The notes under the pieces were generated by a model that saw only the letters and a list, made by a program, of their open reading frames with translations, was not told the DNA's origin and made no database searches. From contig NZ_LT635783.1 in assembly GCF_900128455.1 (NCBI RefSeq), positions 3,090,546 through 3,154,545 of the forward strand: a DNA stretch of 64,000 bases, in the 5' to 3' direction. Positions 47,801 to 56,872 of this stretch are shown here, in pieces (position 1 is the first letter of the stretch; each line of letters begins with the position of its first letter). The position numbers were made by a program, and so were the translations under genes. This DNA comes from Bacteroides mediterraneensis (GTDB lineage Bacteria > Bacteroidota > Bacteroidia > Bacteroidales > Bacteroidaceae).

Positions 47801-48081
47801 TATACACTGATATCTGCTGAACCGTTGTTGGATGCACTGGACTGAATGTACATCATGTTTTCCACACCGTTAATCTGGTCTTCCAGCGGAGCAATTACTG
47901 AGTTCAATACAGTCTGTGCGTTCGCACCTGTATAAGTAGCTCTTACCGATACGGTAGGAGGCGCGATGTCCGGATATTGTGTAACTGGCAAAGTAGCCAG
48001 ACCAATCACACCCAAAATGACTATCAAGATAGAGATTACCGTTGATAGCACCGGACGGTTAATAAATTTATCTAGTTTCAT
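44851..48081 (-). CDS. RND multidrug efflux transporter (HAE1/AcrB-type)
   Basis: 1076 residues of the hydrophobe/amphiphile RND family. Twelve membrane spans with two large periplasmic loops are evident; the N-terminus KFINRPVLSTVISILIVILG is classic. The proton-relay pair Asp-Asp lies in AIAIVVDDAIVVVEG. The protein binds drugs or lipophilic compounds in the periplasm and expels them with the adaptor and the outer-membrane channel. It is the second gene of the operon. The substrate is not predictable from sequence. Confidence 0.95.
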   Translation of the reverse strand: MKLDKFINRPVLSTVISILIVILGVIGLATLPVTQYPDIAPPTVSVRATYTGANAQTVLNSVIAPLEDQINGVENMMYIQSSASNNGSADISVYFNQGTDPDMAAVNVQNRVSMAQGLLPAEVTKVGVTTQKRQNSMLLIFSLYDAEDKYNIEFIENYAKINLIPEVQRVKGVGDANVMGQDYSMRIWLKPDIMAQYNLVPADISNALAEQNIEAAPGQFGERGNQTFQYTIRYKGRLQQTEEFENIVIKALPDGEVLRLGDVARIELGRLAYTFNNTVNGHKAVTCIVFQMAGTNATETINNLLDVISKAEESLPAGLKINVAQNANDFLYASIHEVIKTLIEAFILVFIVVYIFLQDMRSTLIPAIAIPVALIATFFVLKLIGFSVNLLTLSAMVLAIAIVVDDAIVVVEGVHAKLDQGYKSSREASIDAMSELGGALVSITLVMMSVFIPVSFMGGTAGTFYRQFGITMAISIAFSALNALTLSPALCALFLKPHDSEHKPKKMSMIDRFHTSFNAAYDSLLKSYKKRVVFFIHKKWLAMGLVAASIVLLIFFMKITPTGMVPNEDTGTIMGAVTLPPGTSQERAMEVLAKVDSLVAAEPAVQSRTIISGYSFIGGQGPSYGSVIIKLKDWEERSLMQNSDIIYATLFMRAQKVIKDAQVLFFAPPMIPGYSVSSDIELNMQDKTGGSLDHFFEVVNSYTAALEARPEINSAKTTFNPSFPQYQLDIDAAACKKAGISPSDILSTMQGYFGGLYASNFNRFGKMYRVMIQAEPDATKNMESLNGVKVRGSNGEMAPITQFVSLKKVYGPDIISRFNLYTSMKVMVAPASGYTSGQALQAIAEVAKENLPTGFGYELGGMAREEASSSGSTTGIIFVLCFVFVYLLLSAQYESYILPLAVLLSVPFGLMGSFIFVNGFGALGSIPALKMIVGSMSNDIYMQIALIMLMGLLAKNAILIVEFALDRRKQGMSISWAAVLGAAARLRPILMTSLAMIVGLLPLMFAFGVGAHGNRTLGSSAIGGMLIGMILQIFIVPVLFVIFQWLQEKVKPMEWDSLDESEVESEIEQYSPNTHK

Positions 48082-48178
48082 TCTTTAATTACTATTTTTG
48101 TTACAGTTCCGGGAACTCTGTTTCATCCTCGCACGCATGCGACGCAAAGATTTCCCTAAAACCTACGAACTTTATTTA

Positions 48179-49381
48179 TTAATTAAAAGCTGTCTGGATG
48201 TTACCCTCCTTCTGATCCTGCAAAGCTTTCTGATACTTCGCTTCCTTTTCAGCTGGAGTAATCGGAGTAATCTTCTGTCCGTCGCTCAAAGTCTGGACAC
48301 CTTCCACTACAATTTTATCGCCCGGTTTCAAACCACCTGTTACAATGTAATTTTTCCCGTCGTTCAAATTAGAAATCTGTACTTCCGTATGTTTGATGGT
48401 ATTGTCTGACTGCAACACATACACAAACTTCTTGTCCTGAATTTCCTGAGTAGCGGACTGAGGAATCAGAATGACATCATTCATGGTGTAAGGGAATACA
48501 ACGTTGGCCATACCTCCACTACGCAATACATTCTGTTTGTTCGGGAAAATGGCACGCATGCTTACAGAACCGGTGCTCTGGTCAATAACTCCACTTACAG
48601 CATCAATCTTACCCTCTTCTGAATACATGGTTCCATCGGCCAGCTGCAGTTTCACGGCCGGCATCTTTTCCAGCTGTTCCTTCAGTGTACCTCCTGCACG
48701 GGTCAAGGCCAGCAACTGCTTTTCAGTCATAGAGAAATACACATACATATCGCCAATCTGAGAAACTGTAGTCAGCGGTTCTGCAACCGACGGACTAACC
48801 AGCGCCCCCACACGATACGGGAATGTACCAATCACACCGTCCGACGGACTGGTTACCGTACAGAATCCCAAGTTTTGTTTGGCTGCCGCATAAGCAGCTT
48901 CTGCCTGAGCCAGACTGGCTTTTGCAGAGAGCAAATTATTGACCGCAGTCTGATATTCAAAGTCACTGATAATCTTCTGTTCGTGCAGCATCTTCTTATT
49001 GGCCTCCGTAGAAGTCACAGTTTCCAGGTTAGCTTTGGCTGAAGCCACGCTCGCTTTAGCCTGGTCGTATGCAGCCTTGTACTGTGTCGGATCAATCTGG
49101 AACAATGCCTGTCCTTTGTGAACGGTCGCACCTTCATCCACACACAGCTTGACAATAAAACCTGAAACTTGAGGACGGATTTCGATGTCCTGTAAACCCT
49201 TGATTGTTGCCGGGTACTGAGTTGACTGATTGCTGGAAGTAAATGCAACCGCCTCTACCGCAAATTGGTCATCACCCATTTTCATACCCCCCTGACCACC
49301 ACACGCAGTCAGAACCGAAAGAGTCAATGCATAGAATGCCACTCGGCTAGAAGAAAGACTTCTGTTTCTTTTTGTGCTCAT
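48179..49381 (-). CDS. RND efflux periplasmic adaptor (AcrA/MexA-type lipoprotein)
   Basis: 400 residues with a lipoprotein signal (LSVLTAC). The order is beta-barrel/lipoyl halves around an alpha-helical hairpin (residues about 80-165, KASVASAKANLETVTSTEA), then the membrane-proximal domain. It bridges the transporter and the outer-membrane channel. First gene of the operon; a -7 box at 49485-49492 lies 104 bases upstream of the Met used here (49381). A Met at 49393 is possible but gives a less typical signal peptide. Ninety-seven bases separate it from the transporter gene. Confidence 0.93.
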   Translation of the reverse strand: MSTKRNRSLSSSRVAFYALTLSVLTACGGQGGMKMGDDQFAVEAVAFTSSNQSTQYPATIKGLQDIEIRPQVSGFIVKLCVDEGATVHKGQALFQIDPTQYKAAYDQAKASVASAKANLETVTSTEANKKMLHEQKIISDFEYQTAVNNLLSAKASLAQAEAAYAAAKQNLGFCTVTSPSDGVIGTFPYRVGALVSPSVAEPLTTVSQIGDMYVYFSMTEKQLLALTRAGGTLKEQLEKMPAVKLQLADGTMYSEEGKIDAVSGVIDQSTGSVSMRAIFPNKQNVLRSGGMANVVFPYTMNDVILIPQSATQEIQDKKFVYVLQSDNTIKHTEVQISNLNDGKNYIVTGGLKPGDKIVVEGVQTLSDGQKITPITPAEKEAKYQKALQDQKEGNIQTAFN

Positions 49382-49484
49382 ACTTATTTTCATACTAAAA
49401 ATTGATTTTATTCTTCACTCTCTCAAAATAAAAAGTTCTCCGTTGAAAAGAAAACTTTAAGCCTTTTTTTAGTTTTTAATGGTG

Positions 49485-49492
49485 CAAATATA
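49485..49492 (-). promoter_or_regulatory. -7 box of the RND efflux operon
   Basis: TATATTTG on the minus strand; a T-rich stretch sits at the -33 position but lacks the G. The implied leader is nearly 100 bases. Confidence 0.45.
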
Positions 49493-49669
49493 GCAAAAAA
49501 ATGCAGCCTGAAAAACGGTCTTTAACTAAGAATAACCATAATACGGAGATATAATTACATATCGCCGAATTAATCCGACCAATTGACGATAAACATCGAC
49601 AAAAAATATCAACAAAATCCGTTTTATAGTTTTTTTCAGAAAAAAACAGTCCATTTGTTATTTTATTCC

Positions 49670-49677
49670 TACATTTG
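49670..49677 (+). promoter_or_regulatory. -7 box of the malic enzyme gene
   Basis: TACATTTG; it lies within the upstream extension of the open frame and supports the ATG at 49721 as the start. Confidence 0.5.
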
Positions 49678-49720
49678 CGCGACACTTTATTCTTTGCAAC
49701 CATCTAAAAAGAAAGAAAAT

Positions 49721-52006
49721 ATGACAAAAATAACAAAAGAGGCCGCTTTGCTCTACCATTCGCAGGGCAAACCGGGTAAAATCGAAGTAGTCCCCACGAA
49801 GCCCTATCAGACACAGAGGGATTTGTCATTAGCTTACTCTCCGGGAGTAGCAGAACCTTGTTTGGAAATCCAGAAAAATCCGGATACAGCCTACGACTAT
49901 ACCGATAAAGGCAATCTGGTGGCTGTGATTTCCAACGGAACCGCCGTACTGGGACTGGGTGATATCGGTGCCATGAGTGGAAAGCCCGTCATGGAAGGAA
50001 AAGGCCTGCTGTTTAAAATCTATGCGGGCATCGACGTGTTCGATATCGAAGTAAACGAAAAAGACCCCGACAAGTTCATTGAAGCTGTGAAGGCCATTGC
50101 CCCGACCTTTGGAGGTATCAACCTGGAAGACATCAAGGCGCCCGAGTGCTTCAAGATAGAACAGCGTTTGAAAGAAGAACTGGACATACCGGTGATGCAC
50201 GACGACCAGCATGGTACAGCCATCATCTCCAGCGCCGGTCTGTTGAATGCGTTGGAAGTGGCAGGCAAGAAGATTGAAGACGTGAAAATCGTGGTCAACG
50301 GAGCCGGTGCTTCTGCCGTATCCTGCACGAAACTCTACGTCTCACTGGGTGCCCGTCTGGAAAACATTGTCATGATTGACAGCAAGGGAGTCATCTCCAA
50401 GCAACGTACCGATTTGAACGAACAGAAAAAATTCTTTGCAACCGACCGTACCGACATCCACACCTTGGCAGAAGCCATCAAAGGTGCCGATGTATTTCTC
50501 GGACTGTCCAGAGGAAACGTCCTGACACAGGATATGGTGCGCAGTATGGCCTCCCATCCGATTGTGTTCGCCTTGGCCAACCCTACTCCGGAAATCTCCT
50601 ACGAAGACGCCATGGCTTCCCGCCCTGACGTATTGATGTCTACGGGCCGTTCCGACTATCCGAACCAAATCAACAACGTCATCGGATTCCCTTACATTTT
50701 CCGTGGTGCCCTCGATACCCGTGCCACAGCCATCAACGAAGAAATGAAACTGGCTGCCGTACGTGCCATCGCCGGACTGGCCAAGAAACCGGTACCCGAC
50801 GTGGTCAACGAAGCTTACCATGTAAACAATCTGACCTTCGGACCGGAATATTTCATTCCGAAACCGGTAGACCCTCGTCTGATTACCGAAGTCTCCATGG
50901 CCGTAGCCAAAGCTGCCATGGAATCCGGCGTGGCCCGCAAACAGATTACCGACTGGGACGAATATAAAAACCGCCTGAAAGAACTGATGGGACAAGAGAA
51001 CAAACTGACCCGCCAGCTGTATGAAACGGCCCGCCACAACCCGCAGCGTGTGGTCTTTGCCGAAGGTATCCACCCCAATATGCTGAAGGCTGCCGTAGAA
51101 GCCAAGGCCGAAGGCATCTGTCACCCGATTTTGCTGGGTAACGAAGAACGTATCGAGAAACTGGCCAAAGAACTCGACCTTAGCCTGGAAGGCATTGAAA
51201 TTGTCAACCTGCGTCACGACCGCGAAGCCGAACGCCGCGAACGTTACGCCCGCATCCTCTGCGAGAAACGTGCCCGCGAAGGCGCCAACTTCCAGGAAGC
51301 CAACGACAAGATGTTCGAACGCAACTACTTCGGTATGATGATGGTAGAAACCGGTGAAGCCGATGCATTTGTTACCGGACTGTACACCAAGTATTCCAAC
51401 ACCATCAAGGTGGCCAAGGAAGTCATCGGCATCCAGCCGGGATACAAACATTTCGGTACCATGCACATCCTGAACTCCAAGAAAGGCACCTATTTCATTG
51501 CCGATACCCTGATTAATCGTCATCCGGATACCGATACCCTGATTGACATTGCCAAGCTGTCGGCCAAAGCCGTACGTTTCTTCAATCAGGAACCCGTGAT
51601 GGCCATGCTGTCCTACTCCAATTTCGGTTCCGACACTGAAGGTAGCCCGGCCAAGGTACACGAAGCTGTGAGCCAGCTCCATCAGGAATACCCCGATTTG
51701 GCTATCGACGGCGAAATGCAAGTGAAGTTTGCCCTGAACAATGCACTCCGTGACGAGAAATATCCTTTCACCCGCCTGAAAGGAAAGGAAGTGAACACAC
51801 TGGTATTCCCGAACCTGAGCTCTGCCAACGCCACCTACCAGCTTATCCAAAGCATGAGCGAAACGGAGGTCATCGGCCCGATTCAGATGGGATTGAACAA
51901 ACCGATTCACTTTACAGACATCGAGAGCTCCGTGCGCGACATCGTCAATATCACCGCCATTGCCTGCATCGATGCCATCGTCGACAAAAAGAAAAAAGCG
52001 CAATAA
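49721..52006 (+). CDS. maeB: NADP-type malic enzyme with C-terminal phosphotransacetylase-like domain
   Basis: 761 residues, the usual MaeB length. The N-terminal part (about 1-410) is malic enzyme, with [30 protein letters not shown] and the dinucleotide fold VVNGAGASA. The C-terminal part (about 430-761) resembles phosphate acetyltransferase and usually has a regulatory acetyl-CoA-binding role. It decarboxylates malate to pyruvate with reduction of NAD(P)+. The frame is open upstream to 49583, but the promoter position and family N-terminus place the start at 49721. It feeds pyruvate and reducing power next to glutamate dehydrogenase. Confidence 0.95.
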   Translation: MTKITKEAALLYHSQGKPGKIEVVPTKPYQTQRDLSLAYSPGVAEPCLEIQKNPDTAYDYTDKGNLVAVISNGTAVLGLGDIGAMSGKPVMEGKGLLFKIYAGIDVFDIEVNEKDPDKFIEAVKAIAPTFGGINLEDIKAPECFKIEQRLKEELDIPVMHDDQHGTAIISSAGLLNALEVAGKKIEDVKIVVNGAGASAVSCTKLYVSLGARLENIVMIDSKGVISKQRTDLNEQKKFFATDRTDIHTLAEAIKGADVFLGLSRGNVLTQDMVRSMASHPIVFALANPTPEISYEDAMASRPDVLMSTGRSDYPNQINNVIGFPYIFRGALDTRATAINEEMKLAAVRAIAGLAKKPVPDVVNEAYHVNNLTFGPEYFIPKPVDPRLITEVSMAVAKAAMESGVARKQITDWDEYKNRLKELMGQENKLTRQLYETARHNPQRVVFAEGIHPNMLKAAVEAKAEGICHPILLGNEERIEKLAKELDLSLEGIEIVNLRHDREAERRERYARILCEKRAREGANFQEANDKMFERNYFGMMMVETGEADAFVTGLYTKYSNTIKVAKEVIGIQPGYKHFGTMHILNSKKGTYFIADTLINRHPDTDTLIDIAKLSAKAVRFFNQEPVMAMLSYSNFGSDTEGSPAKVHEAVSQLHQEYPDLAIDGEMQVKFALNNALRDEKYPFTRLKGKEVNTLVFPNLSSANATYQLIQSMSETEVIGPIQMGLNKPIHFTDIESSVRDIVNITAIACIDAIVDKKKKAQ

Positions 52007-52029
52007 GCGTTTCATAATCCATTAAATCC

Positions 52030-52091
52030 ACACGGAGGTACGGACGCAAGAAAACCTGACATGTTCCCCTTGCCCGTCTGTTCCTCCGTGT
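52030..52091 (+). terminator. Imperfect hairpin after maeB
   Basis: Arms ACACGGAGG (52030-52038) and CCTCCGTGT (52083-52091) with further imperfect pairing inside. It lies between maeB and the small membrane protein; T-rich but no clean T-run follows. Confidence 0.5.
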
Positions 52092-52115
52092 ATCATTTAT
52101 TTCCAACTTACAACT

Positions 52116-52295
52116 ATGAGAAAACCGCTTAACCACACCCAATGTGTCATCCTGACCCTCTGCTGGGCTGCCCTGTGCTTTCTGGTCCTCACTTCCACCC
52201 CCAAAATAGACGGACCGCTCATTGTCATGATACTGATTTCGGGAGCCTTGGTATTTATCCCCGTCATCAAGTCACTTAAAAACAGAAACAAATAA
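52116..52295 (+). CDS. 59-residue two-span membrane protein
   Basis: A short gene of 59 codons, MRKPLNHTQC at the start and KSLKNRNK at the end. Two hydrophobic segments (about 10-26 and 34-50) are separated by a short STPKIDG turn, with basic residues at both ends, so it is likely an inner-membrane hairpin with both ends inside. The codon choice and GC content match the neighbouring real genes. It comes 109 bases after maeB and has no recognised family; function unknown. Confidence 0.65.
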   Translation: MRKPLNHTQCVILTLCWAALCFLVLTSTPKIDGPLIVMILISGALVFIPVIKSLKNRNK

Positions 52296-52357
52296 ACACA
52301 AATAAGTTACTAAATAGATATTTTTGACACTTCTTACTCACTTTTCTTGATTTATTG

Positions 52358-52388
52358 TTGCATGAAAGAAATTTTATCTATATTTTTG
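52358..52388 (+). promoter_or_regulatory. Promoter of gdhA
   Basis: -33 TTG (52358-52360) and -7 TATTTTTG (52381-52388), 20 bases apart; the leader is about 70 bases. Confidence 0.6.
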
Positions 52389-52462
52389 GCACATCAAACA
52401 ACAAATAAAACGATTAAGCAAATTAATCAAACCAATAAATAAGACAGATAATCTTTTAAATT

Positions 52463-53797
52463 ATGAATGCAGCGAAAGTTCTGGAAGATCTGAAAAGAAG
52501 ATTCCCCAATGAACCTGAGTATCATCAGGCAGTAGAAGAAGTGTTAGGAACCATCGAAGAGGAATACAACAAGCATCCTGAATTCGATAAAGTCAATTTG
52601 ATTGAACGTCTTTGTATTCCTGACCGCGTATATCAGTTCCGTGTCACTTGGATGGACGACAAAGGCAACATCCGCACCAACATGGGTTACCGCGTACAAC
52701 ACAACAACGCCATTGGCCCGTACAAAGGCGGTATCCGTTTCCATAGTTCCGTAAATCTGGGAATCCTGAAGTTCCTGGCTTTTGAACAGACCTTCAAGAA
52801 CTCACTGACCACTCTGCCGATGGGTGGAGGTAAAGGTGGATCCGATTTCTCTCCGCGTGGCAAGTCCAACGCCGAAGTCATGCGTTTCTGCCAAGCCTTC
52901 ATGTTGGAATTGTGGCGCCACATCGGTCCTGAAACCGACGTTCCTGCCGGTGATATCGGTGTAGGCGGTCGCGAAGTAGGCTACATGTTCGGTATGTACA
53001 AGAAACTGACCCGCGAGTTCAGTGGCGTACTGACGGGTAAAGGCCGTGAATTCGGTGGTTCACTCATCCGTCCGGAAGCTACCGGTTATGGTAACATCTA
53101 CTTCCTGCTCGAAATGCTGAAAACCCGTAACATCGACATCAAGGGCAAGACCTGTTTGGTATCCGGTGCCGGTAACGTAGCACAGTACACCGTAGAAAAA
53201 CTGATTCAGCTGGGAGCCAAAGTAGTCACCATGTCCGACTCCGACGGTTACATCTACGATCCGGACGGCATCGACCGTGAGAAACTGGACTACATCATGG
53301 AACTGAAGAACCTCTACCGCGGACGTATCCGTGAATATGCAGAGAAATACGGCTGCAAGTACGTAGCAGGTGCACGTCCATGGAATGAAAAAGCTGACAT
53401 CGCCCTTCCTTCTGCCACTCAGAACGAAATCAACGGCGACGATGCGAAAGCTTTGATTGCGAACGGTGTATTTGCCGTATCCGAAGGAGCCAACATGCCT
53501 TCTACTCCAGAAGCTATCCGTGTGTTCCAGGAAGCCAAGATTCTCTACGCTCCGGGTAAGGCTGCCAATGCTGGTGGTGTATCTGTATCCGGTCTGGAAA
53601 TGACACAGAACTCCATCAAGCTGAGCTGGACTCAGGAAGAAGTGGATGAAAAACTGAAGAGCATCATGAAGAACATCCACGAAGCTTGCGTGAAATACGG
53701 TACGGAACCCGACGGTTACATCAACTATGTGAAGGGTGCCAACGTAGCCGGATTCATGAAAGTGGCCAATGCCATGATGGCCCAAGGTATTGTATAA
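52463..53797 (+). CDS. gdhA: Glutamate dehydrogenase, NADP-type
   Basis: Hexameric glutamate dehydrogenase of 444 residues, aminating 2-oxoglutarate to glutamate (or the reverse). Active-site signatures are GPYKGGIRFH, TTLPMGGGKGGSDF with the catalytic Lys, PAGDIGVGGREVGYM, and the dinucleotide fold SGAGNVAQYT. Length and motifs fit the NADP-dependent bacterial class. It uses 2-oxoglutarate that the acn-icd-gltA operon can supply. It has its own promoter and terminator. Confidence 0.95.
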   Translation: MNAAKVLEDLKRRFPNEPEYHQAVEEVLGTIEEEYNKHPEFDKVNLIERLCIPDRVYQFRVTWMDDKGNIRTNMGYRVQHNNAIGPYKGGIRFHSSVNLGILKFLAFEQTFKNSLTTLPMGGGKGGSDFSPRGKSNAEVMRFCQAFMLELWRHIGPETDVPAGDIGVGGREVGYMFGMYKKLTREFSGVLTGKGREFGGSLIRPEATGYGNIYFLLEMLKTRNIDIKGKTCLVSGAGNVAQYTVEKLIQLGAKVVTMSDSDGYIYDPDGIDREKLDYIMELKNLYRGRIREYAEKYGCKYVAGARPWNEKADIALPSATQNEINGDDAKALIANGVFAVSEGANMPSTPEAIRVFQEAKILYAPGKAANAGGVSVSGLEMTQNSIKLSWTQEEVDEKLKSIMKNIHEACVKYGTEPDGYINYVKGANVAGFMKVANAMMAQGIV

Positions 53798-53818
53798 CGC
53801 TTGATTTTAATATTACAC

Positions 53819-53864
53819 AAAAACCGGGTGGAACTTGAAGATTCAGGTTTCACCCGGTTTTTTA
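53819..53864. terminator. Terminator after gdhA
   Basis: Arms AAACCGGGTG (53821-53830) and CACCCGGTTT (53851-53860), extended by a partly paired inner stem, with A-run before and T-run after. Confidence 0.9.
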
Positions 53865-53892
53865 TGTTGTGATGAATGATTGTGATTGTCGG

Positions 53893-54579
53893 TTATTCCA
53901 CCGCCAACTTCTGTGTAGCCCAATTATAAGTCACAGTATACACCGTATTCTGTTCTACCGTTTTCCCATTCTCCGTTCCCCAACTACCCGACTGTTCCTT
54001 TGATTCTCCATCCGAGTTAGTAACGGACAACTGATAATTGAAAGAATCCGAATAAGGGAAATAAGCCGTTTCTCCATCAAGGAGTCCAACCGACCGATTC
54101 CCGGAAGTCACGGTAAAAGTATAACCTTGCAGCCAGTCGCCCGTCACCGCCGTCAAATTCAAACAAACCGCGAAAGTAATCATAGGTACCTGCACCTCCA
54201 CAGCAGTTGTGGTACCTTCTGTCACGACAAAAGACACCTCCTTATAATAGACTGGTTCTCCTTTGGTTTCATTGTCCCAAGTAGATTCCTTTCCATAGTT
54301 TGCACTATACGCTTTCAGCATATAATCGGTAGCCGGCTCCAATTCAATCTTGTTTTGCATCTCTTCCGGAGTCAAAGTACGAACAAATTGCTCTCCTTTA
54401 TACAAATCTACAGTCAAACTTTCATCCACCGCACGCGAAGCGACTTCCGTCATCACTTGCGACTGCAATTCAATCCCTTCTACAGACAAATAACCTTTTC
54501 CTGAAGGAATCTCATTTTCCTGCTGACAGCTTGCCAGCAGAAAAATTCCCAATAAAATATATACTATATTCTTTTTCAT
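53893..54579 (-). CDS. DUF4493-type lipoprotein
   Basis: 228 residues with a lipoprotein signal (FLLASC) and acidic residues soon after the Cys (CQQENEIP), the kind of pattern linked to surface export in Bacteroides. The rest matches the DUF4493 plan: an opening GYLSVEG strand, then a VDLYKGEQ strand, an LEPATDYMLKAYSANYG strand and a later EVQVPMITFAVCLNL strand. Function is unknown. Last gene of a seven-gene operon, 9 bases after its upstream neighbour. Confidence 0.8.
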   Translation of the reverse strand: MKKNIVYILLGIFLLASCQQENEIPSGKGYLSVEGIELQSQVMTEVASRAVDESLTVDLYKGEQFVRTLTPEEMQNKIELEPATDYMLKAYSANYGKESTWDNETKGEPVYYKEVSFVVTEGTTTAVEVQVPMITFAVCLNLTAVTGDWLQGYTFTVTSGNRSVGLLDGETAYFPYSDSFNYQLSVTNSDGESKEQSGSWGTENGKTVEQNTVYTVTYNWATQKLAVE

Positions 54580-54588
54580 CGTTCTTCT

Positions 54589-56856
54589 TTATTTGTCGTA
54601 AACCAAGGAAATATCGTCAATAGTTAACACACTACCTACATACGCATCATCAAAAGACATTTCAGACAAGGCACTTCCATTCTGAATATAAAATGTCTGA
54701 GTTATCTTCTGATATGGCATATTAGCTCCTGCATTTATTGTAGAACTAAAGATCACATAAATATATTTACATTTTGAATACAATGTTTCATCCACATAAT
54801 CCAAATCCACAACAGCCTCAGTCCAATCTCCTTTCGCTTCCGAAGAGGTATAATCTTTCTGAATAATTACATTCTTACCTTCGTCTAATAACTCAATATG
54901 CGCTTGCCACGTGTCAGAAGTATATGGAGCATACTTGTACCAGAACTTCAAAGCAGTAGGACGATTATAGAACGAAGCATCTTTTATACGCTCATACGTA
55001 TCTTTGCTACCATCAGCATCTCCCAATACTCCACTGGTTCCCATCGTTACATTTGTGGTACCTGTAAACAATTCACCAGCCACCTTATTATAATCTTTAG
55101 CATCAACCCCAGTCGTATTTCCACGTCCATTAGCAGTACTTCTAATTTCAGCAGCTAAATTTCCAGAATGCGCATTTGGAGTATACGAAACAGAATGGAA
55201 ACCATTATAATGGGCCATTGTTGATATGCCCAAAAATGATGAATTGTGTCTATGTCTTGTCGTAAACAGGTTACTTGTATCCCAATGACAATCTGTTTTT
55301 TCTTTCCAAGGATTAAAAGAATAGTAATCATTCTTATAATTATCATCCGTCCATTCTTCCATTCCCGAATTCGGCAATTGCAACGGTGTTTCCAGCGTAG
55401 CTTCCGCCTCAGCAGAAGCAATCACCCCACGATACAGCGCACGCACTTTATATACTTTGTTTGAGATGTCTTCTGCACGCTGTGTAAACTGCTGAATGCG
55501 TCCTTTGGCAGCTTCACGAGTAGTACAATCAATCCACTTCGATCCGTCATAATACTGATAAACCAGATTCGCTTTTATTGTTTCCGGATCTCCAGCTGTT
55601 ACATTTACTTCGTCTATGGTAAACTCTCTCGACCAGCAATTCCTTTCATCCACAGCAATACTGAACTCCGGCTTGTTGCATTTCAAGGTGTATACCCTGT
55701 TAACGGCCTCATCCTCACTAGCCCAGCGATTATTGGCTTCCACATCCACCGTAATGGTAGAAGAAACCGTATTTCCCGCGTCTGTCATCAACTGAGGAAT
55801 CAAAGACGTAAAATCAAGACTTCCCTCTGTCGCACCGATTTCCGGCAAAGTAATACCCAAAGCATTCTCCACAGCCGCCTTATCGTCTGCATTTGACAAC
55901 AAATATTCCTTTTCAACCAATCCAGCAAATTTTTCATCTTTAGAATCAAATTTCAGTTTGATATCCTGCAGAGGAGAAGACAACATCAAATTAATAATCG
56001 CAGGTTTCTTTTCTGTTTCCACAAAAGAAAGTACATTGTTTTCAAAACCTTCCGATTCCAGTTTAGGCTTCGGCAAGAATTCCAAAGGCAAAGTTTCAGT
56101 CACAGAAACAGTAGAAACTTCCACCTTTTCCACCGAAATACCGGCACCCGATGAAGTTGTTCCATCCGTTCCCAGCATGATTTTCACATGTGTTTTTGCA
56201 GGGATATTGGTAAAGGGTTTCAAATCAGGATCTTCCGGAATGACAGGTTCAGCGATATCATACGATACTTCCTGACCTGTACCCAGCAAATGTCCATGAA
56301 AAACAAGCTTTACGGTAGAACCCGCCTGAAAATACGCACTCTCACCCGTAGAAGCCTCCACTTCTACCGACTGATCGCCGACAGAAACAGTCACCGCATA
56401 ATCCTTATAGACTTTCTGCAGACTTTCCGTATTATAATTCACTGAGAGCAACGCATTTGCCACCGCACATGGAATCGTAGCCGAAGTCATCTGCCCCGTT
56501 ATGACTTGCTGATTTTCCAGTGTACCCATATAATAAGGCTCATCCAATGCGATGACAGGATTGTCTCCATAAGTAGCCGTCAGATTGTATGTACCTTCTT
56601 TCACCAAGACCGATTCGGTACATTCTCCAGAATAGGCAACCTTACCAGTCGTAGCATCTGTCACACGCAACTGAAACATGGATGCCAACGGCTTTTCCAG
56701 TGCAGAAGGTGCCGTACGTGAATAAGCCTGGTCTGCTTCATCCGTCAAAGTAAGCTGGAAACCCGTCTGAGCAGAAGAACGCAAATCGTCTTCCTCCTGA
56801 CATCCTCCCAACCATAAGCCCAACAGCACTAATAAAAGACTACTAAACCACTTCAT
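54589..56856 (-). CDS. Large DUF4493/PCMD-type lipoprotein
   Basis: 755 residues from the Met at 56856; Met at 56880 is possible but would overlap the previous gene. Lipobox WLGGC, then QEEDD, a strong acidic patch. The N-terminal 230 residues follow the DUF4493 plan, with a middle of repeated beta-sandwich character (about 260-510). The C-terminus (about 515-755) fits the putative carbohydrate metabolism domain PCMD: PNSGMEEWTDDNY at its start and AYVGSVLTIDDISLVYD at its end. It would be an outer-membrane lipoprotein, perhaps binding glycans; activity unproven. Confidence 0.8.
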   Translation of the reverse strand: MKWFSSLLLVLLGLWLGGCQEEDDLRSSAQTGFQLTLTDEADQAYSRTAPSALEKPLASMFQLRVTDATTGKVAYSGECTESVLVKEGTYNLTATYGDNPVIALDEPYYMGTLENQQVITGQMTSATIPCAVANALLSVNYNTESLQKVYKDYAVTVSVGDQSVEVEASTGESAYFQAGSTVKLVFHGHLLGTGQEVSYDIAEPVIPEDPDLKPFTNIPAKTHVKIMLGTDGTTSSGAGISVEKVEVSTVSVTETLPLEFLPKPKLESEGFENNVLSFVETEKKPAIINLMLSSPLQDIKLKFDSKDEKFAGLVEKEYLLSNADDKAAVENALGITLPEIGATEGSLDFTSLIPQLMTDAGNTVSSTITVDVEANNRWASEDEAVNRVYTLKCNKPEFSIAVDERNCWSREFTIDEVNVTAGDPETIKANLVYQYYDGSKWIDCTTREAAKGRIQQFTQRAEDISNKVYKVRALYRGVIASAEAEATLETPLQLPNSGMEEWTDDNYKNDYYSFNPWKEKTDCHWDTSNLFTTRHRHNSSFLGISTMAHYNGFHSVSYTPNAHSGNLAAEIRSTANGRGNTTGVDAKDYNKVAGELFTGTTNVTMGTSGVLGDADGSKDTYERIKDASFYNRPTALKFWYKYAPYTSDTWQAHIELLDEGKNVIIQKDYTSSEAKGDWTEAVVDLDYVDETLYSKCKYIYVIFSSTINAGANMPYQKITQTFYIQNGSALSEMSFDDAYVGSVLTIDDISLVYDK

Positions 56857-56872
56857 ATCTCTATCTGTTCCT

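Noticed and set aside
46837..47820. 327-codon frame antisense to the RND transporter
   Set aside because: It lies wholly within the transporter gene and its translation is low in family-like pattern.
50342..52015. 557-codon frame antisense to maeB
   Set aside because: Shadow of a strongly supported gene; its translation is rich in Val, Gly, Phe and His with no recognisable family.
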